Positions 37,603 to 46,610 of a stretch of DNA of 64,000 bases are shown here, piece after piece; within the stretch, counting starts at the first letter, position 1, and each line of letters begins with the position of its first letter. A program made the position numbers and the translations under genes. Origin of the DNA: Pseudoxanthomonas sp. JBR18 (GTDB lineage Bacteria > Pseudomonadota > Gammaproteobacteria > Xanthomonadales > Xanthomonadaceae); NCBI RefSeq assembly GCF_028198165.1, contig NZ_CP116339.1:1681001-1745000 (forward strand), in the 5' to 3' direction. The notes beneath the pieces were generated by a model. The model saw only the letters and a program-made list of their open reading frames with translations, was not told the DNA's origin and made no database searches.

Positions 37603-40401
37603 ATGACCAAGACTTCCATGCGGAGGCCTCGTGCTTCCGCGTCCGGCGTGCCCGTTGCGCGCCGCCTCGCCACCGCCTGCTGCCTGGCCCTGCTGGCCGT
37701 GCAGGCGCAGGCCCAGCAGGCCAGCGATCAGACCCGGTCCGCCGACACGCAGGACCAGGCCACCACGCTGGACAGCGTCAAGGTCACCGGCATCCGCGCC
37801 GCCATCGCCAATGCGGTGGAGAAGAAGAACGAGGCCACCTCCATCGTCGAGACCATCTCGGCCGAGGACCTGGGCAAGCTGCCGGACGTGTCCATCGCCG
37901 ACTCGCTCTCGCGCCTGCCGGGCCTGGCCACCCAGCGCGTGGACGGCCGTGCGCAGGTGATCAACATCCGCGGCATGTCCGAGCAGTTCGCCGGCACGCT
38001 GCTCAACGGGCGCGAGCAGGTCAGCACCGGCGACAGCCGCGGTGTGGAGTTCGACCAGTACCCGTCCGAGCTGATCAACGCGGTCACCGTGTACAAGACC
38101 CCGGACGCCGCGCTGATCGGCCAGGGCCTGTCGGGCACCGTGGACCTGCAGACCATTCGCCCGCTGGACCTGAGCGAGCGCCGCGTGGTCTTTGGCGGTC
38201 AGGGCGAATACAACTCGCTGGGCGACCTCAGCGATGACGGAAAATCACGTGGCTATCGCGCCAGCGCGTCCTACGTGGACCAGTTCGCCGACGACACCTT
38301 CGGCGTGGCGTTGGGAATCGCGCGGCTCAACTCGCCGTTCCAGGAACAGCACTACAAGTCGTGGTGGTGGGCGGACCTGGATCGCGTGGACTGGGATGGG
38401 CCGTACCAGGCCGGTCGTCCGCTCAATGCCATCGCCCTGCAGGGTGACGAAGCCTGGATCAAGTCGCGCGACCTGCAGCGCGACGGCGTGATGGCCGTGT
38501 TCGAGTTCAAGCCCAACGACCAGTTCCATTCGATCCTGGACCTGTATTACTCCAAGTTCGACCAGGACGAGGTCATGCACGGGACCATGTGGTCCAACGC
38601 CTCGGATTTCGTGGGCGAAAACGGCCTGGGCACCAGCTACACCAACGCCCAGACCACCGACAAGGACGGCTATCCGGTCGTCACCAGCGGCACGCTCAAC
38701 AACGTGCAGCCGATCGTGCGCAACGACAGCAACCAGCGCCAGGACAAGCTGTTCTCGGTCGGTTGGAACAACGCCTTCAAACTGGGCGAGCGCAGCACCT
38801 TCACCGCCGATCTCAGCTACTCGCGCGCCAAGCGCAACCAGTCGGCGCTGGAGCTGTACGCCGGCCGCCTGGACGGCCAGAGCATCGACTTCGACCTGAT
38901 GACCACGCCGGGCTATTCGCAGTTCGCGCTGCCGGACATGGCCGACGCCGGGGCGGTGTACCTGTGGGACCCGCAGCACTACAACCATGACGGCCGCCTG
39001 GAATACTCCCGGCAGAAGGACACCATCAAGGCCGGTCGCTTCAATTTCAGCCATGACCTGGACAACGAGGTCATCCGCAGCGTCGATGTCGGTGTGAACC
39101 TCAACAAGCGCACCAAGGAGAAGTCGGCCGACGTGTTCTTCGCCTTCCTGCCGGGCGAGACCCCGACGCTGGTCGATCCTTCGCTGCTGCAGTCGCCGGT
39201 GTCGCTGGACTTCACCGGCATGGGCAATGTGCTGGCGTTCAACCCGTGGGCGCTGCTGGACCCATACTACGACGTGGTGCTGAGCGAATCCAACGACGAC
39301 CAGCGCAAGGATTTCGTGGTCGAGGAAAAGGTCAACACGTTCTACGTGCGCGCCAACATCGACATGGACCTGACCGACCGCATCCGCGTGCGCGGCAACG
39401 CCGGCATGCAGTACATCACCACCGACCAGTCCTCGACTGGTTTCAACGCCTCCAACACCTCGGTGATCACGCCGTTGACCAATGGCGCGCAGTACAGCGA
39501 CTTCCTGCCCAGTGCCAATCTGATCTTCGACTTCGGCGAAGGCTGGCTGATCCGCGCCTCGGCGGCCAAGGTGATGATGCGCCCGCCGATCAACTACCTC
39601 AGCGCCGACGCCGGCGCCGGCGTGGCCACCACCGGGCCAGAAGCGGGCCTGTGGTCGGGCAGCGGCGGCAATCCGACCCTGGAGCCGTACCGGGCCAATG
39701 CCTTCGACCTGTCCTTCGAGAAGTATTTCGGCGAAGGCAGCTACGTGGGCCTGGCGCTGTTCCGCAAGAACCTGCAGACCTACATCTATCGCCAGAACCT
39801 GCAATGGGATTTCAGTGGCTATACGCCCGACCCCGATGCGCCGACGCCGATCTCCAACATCGGCACGTTCAACACCTGGGCCAACGGCACCGGCGGCTAC
39901 ATGCGCGGCGCCGAGCTGTCCACCGCGCTATCCGGCAGCCTGCTTGGCGACTGGCTCGATGGCTGGGGCACCCAGCTCAACGTGAGCTATACCGAGTCGT
40001 CGATCGATCCGGACCCCAACGATGACTCGGCAGGCACCGACACCATTCCGGGCTTGTCCAAGGTCGTGGCCAACGCGACGGTGTACTACGAGAAGCACGG
40101 CTTCTCCGCACGCCTGAGTCAGCGCTACCGCGACGGCTACCGGGGCGAATACAGCGCGCTGTTCGGCCAGCGTCAGTACCGCAACACGCTGAGCGAACGC
40201 ACGCTGGATTTCCAGCTCAGCTATGCTTTCCCCGAAGGCAGCGCGCTGGCGGGCCTGACCCTGATCGGCCAGGTCAACAACCTCACCGACGAGCCGTTCC
40301 GCACCGAGGTCAGCGAGAGCACCGGCACCGGGCTGTTCTTCCCCGAGGAGTACACCAAGTACGGCCGCCAGTACCTGCTGGGCTTCCGTTACGAGCTGTA
40401 G
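37603..40401 (+). CDS. TonB-dependent receptor, large xanthomonad type
   Basis: A 932-aa outer-membrane receptor. Signal peptide about 1-38 (ending QAQA), TonB box region TLDSVKVTGIRAAIANAVEK, plug with EDLGKLPDVSIADSLSRLPG and NIRGMSEQFAGTLLNGREQ, and a barrel ending YLLGFRYEL. The KLPDVSIADSLSRLPG block is typical of the carbohydrate-linked receptors of the TIGR01782 type. GGGAGGGG precedes the ATG by two bases, an unusually tight ribosome site. With the divergent GH30 enzyme it makes a two-gene glucan uptake locus. A REP-like element follows the stop codon. Confidence 0.95.
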   Translation: MTKTSMRRPRASASGVPVARRLATACCLALLAVQAQAQQASDQTRSADTQDQATTLDSVKVTGIRAAIANAVEKKNEATSIVETISAEDLGKLPDVSIADSLSRLPGLATQRVDGRAQVINIRGMSEQFAGTLLNGREQVSTGDSRGVEFDQYPSELINAVTVYKTPDAALIGQGLSGTVDLQTIRPLDLSERRVVFGGQGEYNSLGDLSDDGKSRGYRASASYVDQFADDTFGVALGIARLNSPFQEQHYKSWWWADLDRVDWDGPYQAGRPLNAIALQGDEAWIKSRDLQRDGVMAVFEFKPNDQFHSILDLYYSKFDQDEVMHGTMWSNASDFVGENGLGTSYTNAQTTDKDGYPVVTSGTLNNVQPIVRNDSNQRQDKLFSVGWNNAFKLGERSTFTADLSYSRAKRNQSALELYAGRLDGQSIDFDLMTTPGYSQFALPDMADAGAVYLWDPQHYNHDGRLEYSRQKDTIKAGRFNFSHDLDNEVIRSVDVGVNLNKRTKEKSADVFFAFLPGETPTLVDPSLLQSPVSLDFTGMGNVLAFNPWALLDPYYDVVLSESNDDQRKDFVVEEKVNTFYVRANIDMDLTDRIRVRGNAGMQYITTDQSSTGFNASNTSVITPLTNGAQYSDFLPSANLIFDFGEGWLIRASAAKVMMRPPINYLSADAGAGVATTGPEAGLWSGSGGNPTLEPYRANAFDLSFEKYFGEGSYVGLALFRKNLQTYIYRQNLQWDFSGYTPDPDAPTPISNIGTFNTWANGTGGYMRGAELSTALSGSLLGDWLDGWGTQLNVSYTESSIDPDPNDDSAGTDTIPGLSKVVANATVYYEKHGFSARLSQRYRDGYRGEYSALFGQRQYRNTLSERTLDFQLSYAFPEGSALAGLTLIGQVNNLTDEPFRTEVSESTGTGLFFPEEYTKYGRQYLLGFRYEL

Positions 40402-40415
40402 GCGACGCGGCGGTC

Positions 40416-40486
40416 GTGGGAGCCGCCATGGCGGCGATGTGGCGCAACCGGGAAAGCCTCGTCGCCGCCGTGGCGGCTCGCACTCA
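40416..40486. repeat. REP-like palindromic element after the TonB receptor gene
   Basis: GTGGGAGCCGCCATGGCGG at the left and GTCGCCGCCGTGGCGGCTC at the right form long inverted arms 14 bases behind the receptor stop codon. It belongs to the same family as 7107-7192 and the two elements in recB. Confidence 0.85.
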
Positions 40487-40528
40487 CTCACAGGCGGCAG
40501 CGCGGTTCGTGCAACACTGCTTGAACCG

Positions 40529-40555
40529 CTGACAGAATCGTCAGCGCACTGTCAG
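40529..40555. promoter_or_regulatory. inverted repeat upstream of the two-component system
   Basis: CTGACAG (40529-40535) and CTGTCAG (40549-40555) are exact inverted copies, with an extra GTCAG between. The position, about 90-115 bases before the regulator start, fits an autoregulatory site for a CopR/CusR-like regulator. Confidence 0.45.
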
Positions 40556-40645
40556 GAAGGCGTTGGGCCCCGGTGGACACACTGGCCCGGTACCTTCCGA
40601 CAGGACCGCCGCATGAGCATCGCTCCCGCCACCTACCACGACGCC

Positions 40646-41329
40646 ATGAAACTGCTGATCATCGAAGACGAGCCCAAGACCGCCGGCTACCTGACCCGGG
40701 GCCTGGGCGAGCAGGGTTACAGCGTCGACCACGCCGCCAACGGCGTCGATGGCCTGCACCTGGCCCTGACCGGCGACTACGACGCGATCGTGCTGGACGT
40801 GATGCTGCCGGGCATGGACGGACTGCAGGTGATGCAGTCCCTGCGTGCCCAGCGCGACACGCCGGTGATCATGCTCACCGCGCGCGACCAGGTCGACGAC
40901 CGCCTGCGCGGCCTGGGCGCCGGTGCGGACGATTACCTGATCAAGCCGTTCTCCTTCCTGGAACTGCTGGCGCGCGTGCAGGCCATCACCCGCCGCGGCC
41001 GCGCCCACGAGTCCACCCAGATCCAGGTCGGCGACCTGCACATCGACCTGCTCGCGCGCCGCGCCACCCGCCGCGGCCGCCGTTTGAACCTGTCGGCCAA
41101 GGAGTTCGCGCTGCTGGCCGCGCTGGCGCGCCGCCGCTCGCAGATCCTGTCCAAGACGGTGATCACCGAGACGGTGTGGGACATCAACTTCGACACCAAC
41201 ACCAACGTGGTGGAAGTGGCGATCAAGCGCCTGCGCGCCAAGCTGGAATACCCGGGCGAAACCAAGCTGCTGCACACCGTGCGCGGCATGGGCTACGTGC
41301 TGGAGCAGCGCGAGGAAGACGCGGCGTGA
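40646..41329 (+). CDS. OmpR-family response regulator, heavy-metal type
   Basis: A 227-aa regulator: receiver domain (MKLLIIEDEPKTAGYL, phospho-acceptor D51 in IVLDVMLPGMDG, lysine in LIKPFSF) and a C-terminal winged helix (SAKEFALLAALARRRSQILS ... VAIKRLRAKL). The sequence groups with CusR/CopR/IrlR metal-responsive regulators. The ATG at 40646 matches the family start; an in-frame ATG at 40613 would add 11 residues. It overlaps the kinase gene by four bases (GTGA). No metal efflux or copper gene lies nearby, so its target is not evident. Confidence 0.92.
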   Translation: MKLLIIEDEPKTAGYLTRGLGEQGYSVDHAANGVDGLHLALTGDYDAIVLDVMLPGMDGLQVMQSLRAQRDTPVIMLTARDQVDDRLRGLGAGADDYLIKPFSFLELLARVQAITRRGRAHESTQIQVGDLHIDLLARRATRRGRRLNLSAKEFALLAALARRRSQILSKTVITETVWDINFDTNTNVVEVAIKRLRAKLEYPGETKLLHTVRGMGYVLEQREEDAA

Positions 41330-42777
41330 CCACGCGCTCCATCGCGGCGCGCCTGGGCCTGATGTTCGGTCTGGCCGCCACGGTGGTGCTGGCGATCCTC
41401 GCCGTCTCCCTGTTCCTGTTCCAGTCCTACGAGCTGCAGCGCCACAAGCGTGAGGAGCTCAGCGCGCGGCTGGTGATCATCGAGCGCCTGTCCCACCAGG
41501 CCAGCGACCTGAAGCACTGGGCGTACTTCCGCGACAAGCTGGCCGACTTCACCCCAGAGGACGGCAGCCTCTACTTTGCGGTCGAAAGCGCAGACCCGCG
41601 CTTCCGCGTGGGTGAGCGGTTCCTGGATCAGGCGACCTTCGACGAGCATGGCGAGGGCTTCGGCAACGCCATCCTGCCCAATGGCCAGCGCTATCTCACC
41701 GTAGCCCATGTCTTGCCGCCAGAGGGCGACCGCCCCGCCGTGCGCCTGATGGTGGCCGCCGGGCAGCGTGACATCGAATCGGCCGAATGGCTGCTGGCGG
41801 TGGGCATCGTGGTGCTCTCGCTGGTGGCCATCGCCGCGGTCTCGGCCACCGGCTGGTGGATCGCCCGTCGCGGCCTGGCCCCGGTGGACCGGCTGAGCGA
41901 GTACGCACGCCGGCTGGATGCGCGTGATCTGACCCTGCGCCTGCCGGCCGACGACCTGCCGACCGAGCTGGACGGCCTGGTGGTCTCGCTCAACGAGGCG
42001 CTGGCCCGGCTGCAGCGAGCCTACGAGCAGCTCAATGCCTTCAACGCCGATGTGGCCCACGAACTGCGCACACCGCTGGGCAACATGATCGGCGAGACCC
42101 AGGTGACCCTGTCGCGCGCGCGCTCGACCGACGCGCTGGAGTCCACGCTGCAGTCCAACCTGGAAGAACTCGAGCGCCTGCGCAACATCATCAACTCCAT
42201 GCTGTTCCTGGCCCGCGCCGACCGGGGCGAAACCGCCCGCGACCTGGTCGAGGTCTCCCTGCACGAGGCCACCACCAAGTCGGCCGAATTCATGGAAATG
42301 CTCATGGAGGACGCCGGGCTGGAGCTGCGCATCGTCGGCGACGCGCGCGCCTGCGTGGAGCAGTCGCTGTATGCCCGGGCGATCACCAACCTGTTGGACA
42401 ACGCCCTGCGCCATGGCGCGGCGGGCAGCACCGTGCACGTGGACATCGCCGACGGGCCCGATGCGGTGAGCGTCACCGTGCGCAACCAGGCCACGCCCAT
42501 CCCGCCGGACAAGCTGGCGCATCTGTTCGACCGCTTCTACCGGGCCGACCCCTCGCGCACTGGCAGCGACCAGAACCACGGCCTGGGCCTGGCCATCGTC
42601 AAGGCCGTGGCACAGCTGCACGGCGGCTCGGTCTTCGCCGAGTCGCGCCAGGGCGAGGTGGCCATCGGCCTGCGCCTGCCGCGGGTGCCGCGCACCGACC
42701 CTCCGTCCCGCCCGGACAGGCCGGCTGCCCGCGCCGCCCGTGATTCAGCGCTGCCCAGCGCCCAGCCCAGCCACTGA
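41326..42777 (+). CDS. heavy-metal-type sensor histidine kinase
   Basis: A 483-aa inner-membrane kinase with GTG start. TM1 (about 9-32), a periplasmic sensor of roughly 125 residues, TM2 (about 160-182), HAMP linker (RRGLAPVDRLSEYARRLDAR), HisKA with H245 in VAHELRTPLGN, and HATPase_c with N-box ITNLLDNALRHGA and G-box NHGLGLAIVKAV. The Pro/Arg-rich C-terminal tail (about 455-483) is extra. It is translationally coupled to the response regulator upstream. The signal is presumed to be a metal ion by family only. Confidence 0.92.
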   Translation: MTTRSIAARLGLMFGLAATVVLAILAVSLFLFQSYELQRHKREELSARLVIIERLSHQASDLKHWAYFRDKLADFTPEDGSLYFAVESADPRFRVGERFLDQATFDEHGEGFGNAILPNGQRYLTVAHVLPPEGDRPAVRLMVAAGQRDIESAEWLLAVGIVVLSLVAIAAVSATGWWIARRGLAPVDRLSEYARRLDARDLTLRLPADDLPTELDGLVVSLNEALARLQRAYEQLNAFNADVAHELRTPLGNMIGETQVTLSRARSTDALESTLQSNLEELERLRNIINSMLFLARADRGETARDLVEVSLHEATTKSAEFMEMLMEDAGLELRIVGDARACVEQSLYARAITNLLDNALRHGAAGSTVHVDIADGPDAVSVTVRNQATPIPPDKLAHLFDRFYRADPSRTGSDQNHGLGLAIVKAVAQLHGGSVFAESRQGEVAIGLRLPRVPRTDPPSRPDRPAARAARDSALPSAQPSH

Positions 42778-42870
42778 GCCGGGCGCCGCTGGTCGCTGGG
42801 CGGCCGCCGCGTTTACAGTGCGGCCCTGCGTTGTGAATGGGCGCGTGCTGCGCCGGGATCAGGAAACTCC

Positions 42871-43368
42871 ATGCTTGCCCTGCTGCTCGCCGCCGCGACT
42901 GCCGTCGCCCCTGCGGACACCCGTGAGGTCACCGTGCAGACCGCCGTCCCGGCGCCATGCCTGGCGGTCTACCAGGGCCCGCCGCAGGGCAGCCACCTGC
43001 TGATATCCGCCCAGACCCTGGGCAAACTGGCCCATCAGGATGCCGACGGCCTGCCCCTGGACGCACGCATGGCCCGGATCATGGCCAAGCGCGCCCAGGC
43101 GCTGCTGGATGCCGCCAAGGGTGCCGCGCCCGATCCGCAGGGCTGCCAGCCGGTGTCGCTGGCCCCGCTGCACGATGCCGGCTACGTCGTCATCCCCCTG
43201 ATCGAGGCCGGCCGGGTCGCGGTGTGGTCGCAGGCGCGCGGCGCCCTGGCGTCCACGATCCACACCCGGCAGAACGCCTGCACCCTGGATGCACCGGCCG
43301 GTGGCTTCAGCGCCACGATCGAAGGCGAGGCCACCGCGTTCTTCGCCATGGTCACCTGCGTGACCTGA
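42871..43368 (+). CDS. secreted hypothetical protein with four cysteines
   Basis: A 165-aa protein with a short signal peptide (MLALLLAAATAVAPA) and a mature region with four Cys (about 30, 92, 134, 163), which could make two periplasmic disulfides. No family recognised. It starts 94 bases after the kinase gene and may be part of its transcript, but nothing in the sequence links the functions. Confidence 0.65.
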   Translation: MLALLLAAATAVAPADTREVTVQTAVPAPCLAVYQGPPQGSHLLISAQTLGKLAHQDADGLPLDARMARIMAKRAQALLDAAKGAAPDPQGCQPVSLAPLHDAGYVVIPLIEAGRVAVWSQARGALASTIHTRQNACTLDAPAGGFSATIEGEATAFFAMVTCVT

Positions 43369-43419
43369 GCGCCATGGGTGTGGGCGACGGGTGGGGTCCG
43401 GCACATTGGCGAGTGGCTT

Positions 43420-43456
43420 GATCGGGAAGGTCTCGTCGCCGCCGTGGCGGCTCCCC
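43420..43456. repeat. REP-like half element
   Basis: GGTCTCGTCGCCGCCGTGG continuing into GGCTCCCCC repeats the right arm of the element at 40416; the left arm is decayed. It lies between the hypothetical gene and the convergent LysR gene. Confidence 0.6.
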
Positions 43457-43493
43457 CAGCAGCGATGCCCTCAACGCTTCCTCGAAAGCGGAC

Positions 43494-44396
43494 TCAGGGC
43501 GGGGCGAACAGCGCCTGCAGCCGCTCGGCCAGCAGGGCATGCAGCTGGCGCACCGCCGGGGAGAACTGACGCCGGTGCGGGCACGCCAGCTGGATCGGAA
43601 ACGGCTCGCCGTGGTCGGGCAACAGCCATTCCAGGCGACCGGCGGCGATGTCGGCCTGCACGTCCAGCCACGACTTGTAGGCGATCCCGTGCCCGGCCAG
43701 CGCCCACTGGCGGGTGATGTCGGCGTTGTTGCTCAGCAGGCTGCCACGCACGTGCACCACCTGGCGCTGGCCGTCCACCTCGAAGTTCCAGCGGTCGTAG
43801 GCGCGCGCGCCCACCATGTACAGCACCGCCTCGTGTTCGCGCAGGTCCTCCAGCCGCGTCGGCCGCCCACGCCGTGCCAGGTAGTCCGGCGCGGCGACCA
43901 GGACGTGGCGGTTGTCCGGCAGCAGCGGCAGGGTCACATAGCGCGCATCGTCGAAGCGGCCCTGGCGGATGGCTGCGTCCACCGGCTCGCGGAACACATC
44001 GGCCACCTGATCGGACAACAGCAGCTGCAGGGTCAGCTGGGGATGGGCGGCGCGGAACACGTCCAGCCACGGCAGCAGCACGTTGCGGCCCAGGTCCGAC
44101 GGGGCCGACAGGCGCAGCGTGCCGGTCAGCGGCGCATCGTCGCCCCGCAGGCGTTCGCGGCCCTGGCGCAACATGTCGAGCACCTCGCGTGCGGTGTCCA
44201 GGTACTGCTCGCCCTCGGCGGTCAGGCGCAGCGCGCGGGTGGTGCGGGCGAACAGGCGCAGGCCGAGCTCGCGCTCCAGGCGCTTGATCGCCGCGCTGGC
44301 CTGGCCCGGCAGCAGGTCGGCCTCGCGCGCGGCGGCCGAAAAGCTGCCCAGCGCGGCGGTGCGCACGAACAGGGCCAGGTCGTCGAAGCGGATCAT
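43494..44396 (-). CDS. LysR family transcriptional regulator
   Basis: A 300-aa LTTR: the N-terminal winged HTH (LALFVRTAALGSFSAAARE, then ASAAIKRLERELGLRLFART) and a C-terminal periplasmic-binding-like effector domain (about 90-290, starting TGTLRLSAPSDLGRNVL). It is divergent from the zinc-type alcohol dehydrogenase gene with a 98-base spacer, the classic LysR arrangement, so that gene is its likely target. An effector cannot be named. Confidence 0.93.
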   Translation of the reverse strand: MIRFDDLALFVRTAALGSFSAAAREADLLPGQASAAIKRLERELGLRLFARTTRALRLTAEGEQYLDTAREVLDMLRQGRERLRGDDAPLTGTLRLSAPSDLGRNVLLPWLDVFRAAHPQLTLQLLLSDQVADVFREPVDAAIRQGRFDDARYVTLPLLPDNRHVLVAAPDYLARRGRPTRLEDLREHEAVLYMVGARAYDRWNFEVDGQRQVVHVRGSLLSNNADITRQWALAGHGIAYKSWLDVQADIAAGRLEWLLPDHGEPFPIQLACPHRRQFSPAVRQLHALLAERLQALFAPP

Positions 44397-44494
44397 TTTC
44401 CCTCTGACGGTGAAAGTGATGCTCGATTGTGCCGCTTACCGGACGCAAACACCTGGCCGAAGATACTGGGCCATCCCCCTCGTGGAGTTCCCCC

Positions 44495-45505
44495 ATGAAA
44501 GCCGTCGCCTATTCCCAGGCCGCCTTGCCGATCGAAGACCCCCAGGCCCTGGTCGACCTGGACCTGCCCCTGCCCGAGCCGGGCCCGCGCGATGTGCGGG
44601 TCAGGGTCCACGCCGTGTCGGTCAATCCGGTGGATACCAAGCTGCGCCGGCGGGCGCAGGTGAGCGAACCACGCGTGCTGGGTTTCGATGCGGCCGGCAC
44701 CGTTGACGCGGTGGGCGCGGCGGTGACCCTGTTCAAGCCGGGTGACGCGGTCTACTACGCCGGGGCCATCGACCGCGCCGGCAGCAATGCCGAGTACCAG
44801 CTGGTGGACGAGCGCATCGTCGGGCGCAAGCCGGCGAGCCTGGACGATGCCCATGCCGCGGCGCTGCCGCTGACCGCCATCACCGCCTGGGAGCTGCTGT
44901 TCGACCGGCTGTGCGTGCCGGAGGGCAAAGGCCAGGGACAGGTGCTGCTGGTCACCGGCGCCGCTGGCGGGGTCGGCTCGATGCTGGTCCAGCTCGCGCG
45001 CAGGCTCACCGGCCTGACCGTGGTGGGGACCGCCTCGCGTCCGCAGACCCAGGCCTGGGTGACCGAACTGGGCGCCCATCACGTGATCGACCACCATCAG
45101 CCCTTGCTGCCGCAGTTGAAAGCGGTGGGCATCGATCAGGTCCAGCACGTCGCCAGCCTCACCCACACCGACAGCTATTTCGAGCAGTTCGTCGAGCTGC
45201 TGGCACCGCAGGGCCAGCTGGCGCTGATCGACGACCCGGCCACGCTGGACGCGCTACCGCTGAAGTCCAAGAGCATTTCGCTGCACTGGGAGCTGATGTT
45301 CACCCGCTCGCTCTACCAGACCGCGGACATGCAGGCCCAGCACGACCTGCTCACCCGCGTGTCCGACCTGATCGATGCCGGCACCCTGCGCACGACCTTC
45401 GGCGAGCACTACGGCGCGATCAACGCGGCCAACCTGCGCCGCGCCCACGCCTTCATCGAAAGCGGCCAGGCCCGCGGCAAGGTGGTGCTGGAAGGCTTCG
45501 ACTGA
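44495..45505 (+). CDS. zinc-type alcohol dehydrogenase family / quinone oxidoreductase-like
   Basis: A 336-aa MDR-superfamily reductase. N-terminal GroES-like domain (VRVRVHAVSVNPVDTKLRR, LGFDAAGTVDAVGAAV), then a Rossmann NADPH domain with VLLVTGAAGGVGSMLVQLAR (AxxGGVG motif). The zinc ligands of true alcohol dehydrogenases are missing, so this is a QOR-like branch (zinc-binding alcohol dehydrogenase family by name only). It probably reduces quinones or activated double bonds. The ATG at 44495 begins the conserved MKAVAY. Likely controlled by the divergent LysR gene. Confidence 0.9.
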   Translation: MKAVAYSQAALPIEDPQALVDLDLPLPEPGPRDVRVRVHAVSVNPVDTKLRRRAQVSEPRVLGFDAAGTVDAVGAAVTLFKPGDAVYYAGAIDRAGSNAEYQLVDERIVGRKPASLDDAHAAALPLTAITAWELLFDRLCVPEGKGQGQVLLVTGAAGGVGSMLVQLARRLTGLTVVGTASRPQTQAWVTELGAHHVIDHHQPLLPQLKAVGIDQVQHVASLTHTDSYFEQFVELLAPQGQLALIDDPATLDALPLKSKSISLHWELMFTRSLYQTADMQAQHDLLTRVSDLIDAGTLRTTFGEHYGAINAANLRRAHAFIESGQARGKVVLEGFD

Positions 45506-45575
45506 GCCCCGCCATGGGGCGATGCGCGGCAGGCCCCATACTGGCGCGTCGATGGGACAAAAGGACAGGGACGGC

Positions 45576-46073
45576 ATGGCGGCGCACAGCACGCCCTCGC
45601 GCCGGTATCGCGCCGGCGCCGCCACTTGGTTGGCCACCGGCGGCCTGGCCGCGCCACTGCTGGTGTTTGCCGGGGTGGCCGGCGTCCGGGGCAGCCTCGG
45701 GCTGGCGCTCGTGGCCGTGGTCATCGCCGGTCTGCTGCTGGCGGGCACCGCGCGCGTGGAACTGGTCCTGACCCCGGCCGGCGTGCGCTACCGGACCTTA
45801 TTCACCACCTCTGCGCTGGCCTGGTCGCAGATCGCCGGGGCCTGGCTGGCCGCGCCGCGTGGACTGTGGTCCTACGGACGCGCGCTGCCGATGCTGGGCG
45901 TGGTGCCGCAGCAGGGCCGGACCCTGGTCCTCAGCCTGCGCGCGCTGCCGCGCGAGGCGATCGTCGATTTGGCGCACTGCCTGGCCGCGGGCGGCACGCC
46001 GGTACAGGTGGCCAATACCGGTCCGGCGCGTCGGGCGGCGGCCAGGCTCTGGGCGCCGCCCCCGCGCCGCTGA
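45576..46073 (+). CDS. membrane hypothetical protein (PH-like C-terminal region)
   Basis: A 165-aa protein with two N-terminal hydrophobic helices (about 20-60) and a cytosolic strand-rich part beginning VELVLTPAGVRYRTLF, the pattern of small bacterial PH-like domain proteins. No function known. ATG at 45576 is preferred because AGGGA is well spaced; an upstream in-frame ATG at 45552 is possible. Convergent with rraB, 11 bases apart. Confidence 0.65.
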   Translation: MAAHSTPSRRYRAGAATWLATGGLAAPLLVFAGVAGVRGSLGLALVAVVIAGLLLAGTARVELVLTPAGVRYRTLFTTSALAWSQIAGAWLAAPRGLWSYGRALPMLGVVPQQGRTLVLSLRALPREAIVDLAHCLAAGGTPVQVANTGPARRAAARLWAPPPRR

Positions 46074-46084
46074 GGCCCATCGGC

Positions 46085-46444
46085 TCAGGCCGGGACGCCG
46101 GCCTGCTGGCTGCAGCCCCAACCGGTGCCATGCCCGCCGAAATGCTCGGCCACCTGCTGCAGGTACTGCTCGAAGTGGGTGATCTCGGCGTGCCGCGGCA
46201 GCATGTTGGCCACCACCAGCACCGTCCACGCGCCTTCGCCCTCGCCCTCTTCGGGCGCTTCCAGCTGGACCTTCAACTCGTTGCGAAACAGGAACATGCC
46301 GCAGTCCAGCGCGGCCTGCTCCTCGCTGAAATCCAGGGTGAAGTCGATCTCGCGCGGGATCGACAGGTCGTCGCCGGCCGAGGCCAGGCGCCACAGCACC
46401 TCGCCGTTCTCGTCATCGGGAAAGAGCAGGGGATTGCGCTGCAT
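46085..46444 (-). CDS. rraB: RraB family ribonuclease E inhibitor
   Basis: A 119-aa acidic protein matching RraB: LLFPDDENGEVLWRLASAGD at the start, IPREIDFTLDFSEEQAALDC, WTVLVVANMLPRHAEIT and FGGHGTGWGC at the end. RraB binds the C-terminal scaffold of RNase E and lowers mRNA decay in enterobacteria. The ATG at 46444 begins the family N-terminus. It is divergent from rmuC with a 166-base spacer that contains nothing I recognise except a GC-rich hairpin. Confidence 0.85.
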   Translation of the reverse strand: MQRNPLLFPDDENGEVLWRLASAGDDLSIPREIDFTLDFSEEQAALDCGMFLFRNELKVQLEAPEEGEGEGAWTVLVVANMLPRHAEITHFEQYLQQVAEHFGGHGTGWGCSQQAGVPA

Positions 46445-46610
46445 GGGCGGGTCCTTGCGCCAAGGATCGGGGCGGGCAGGATAGCGCTCCGCAGCGACAC
46501 CGCAGTACCGGATCCAGGCCGGCCGTCCGTGTAGGGGCGGGCCGCGCGCTGCGCGCGTCTCCAGGCCGCCCGAAGCAGGTTCTGAGATCGGCGACCGATA
46601 CACTGGCCCC

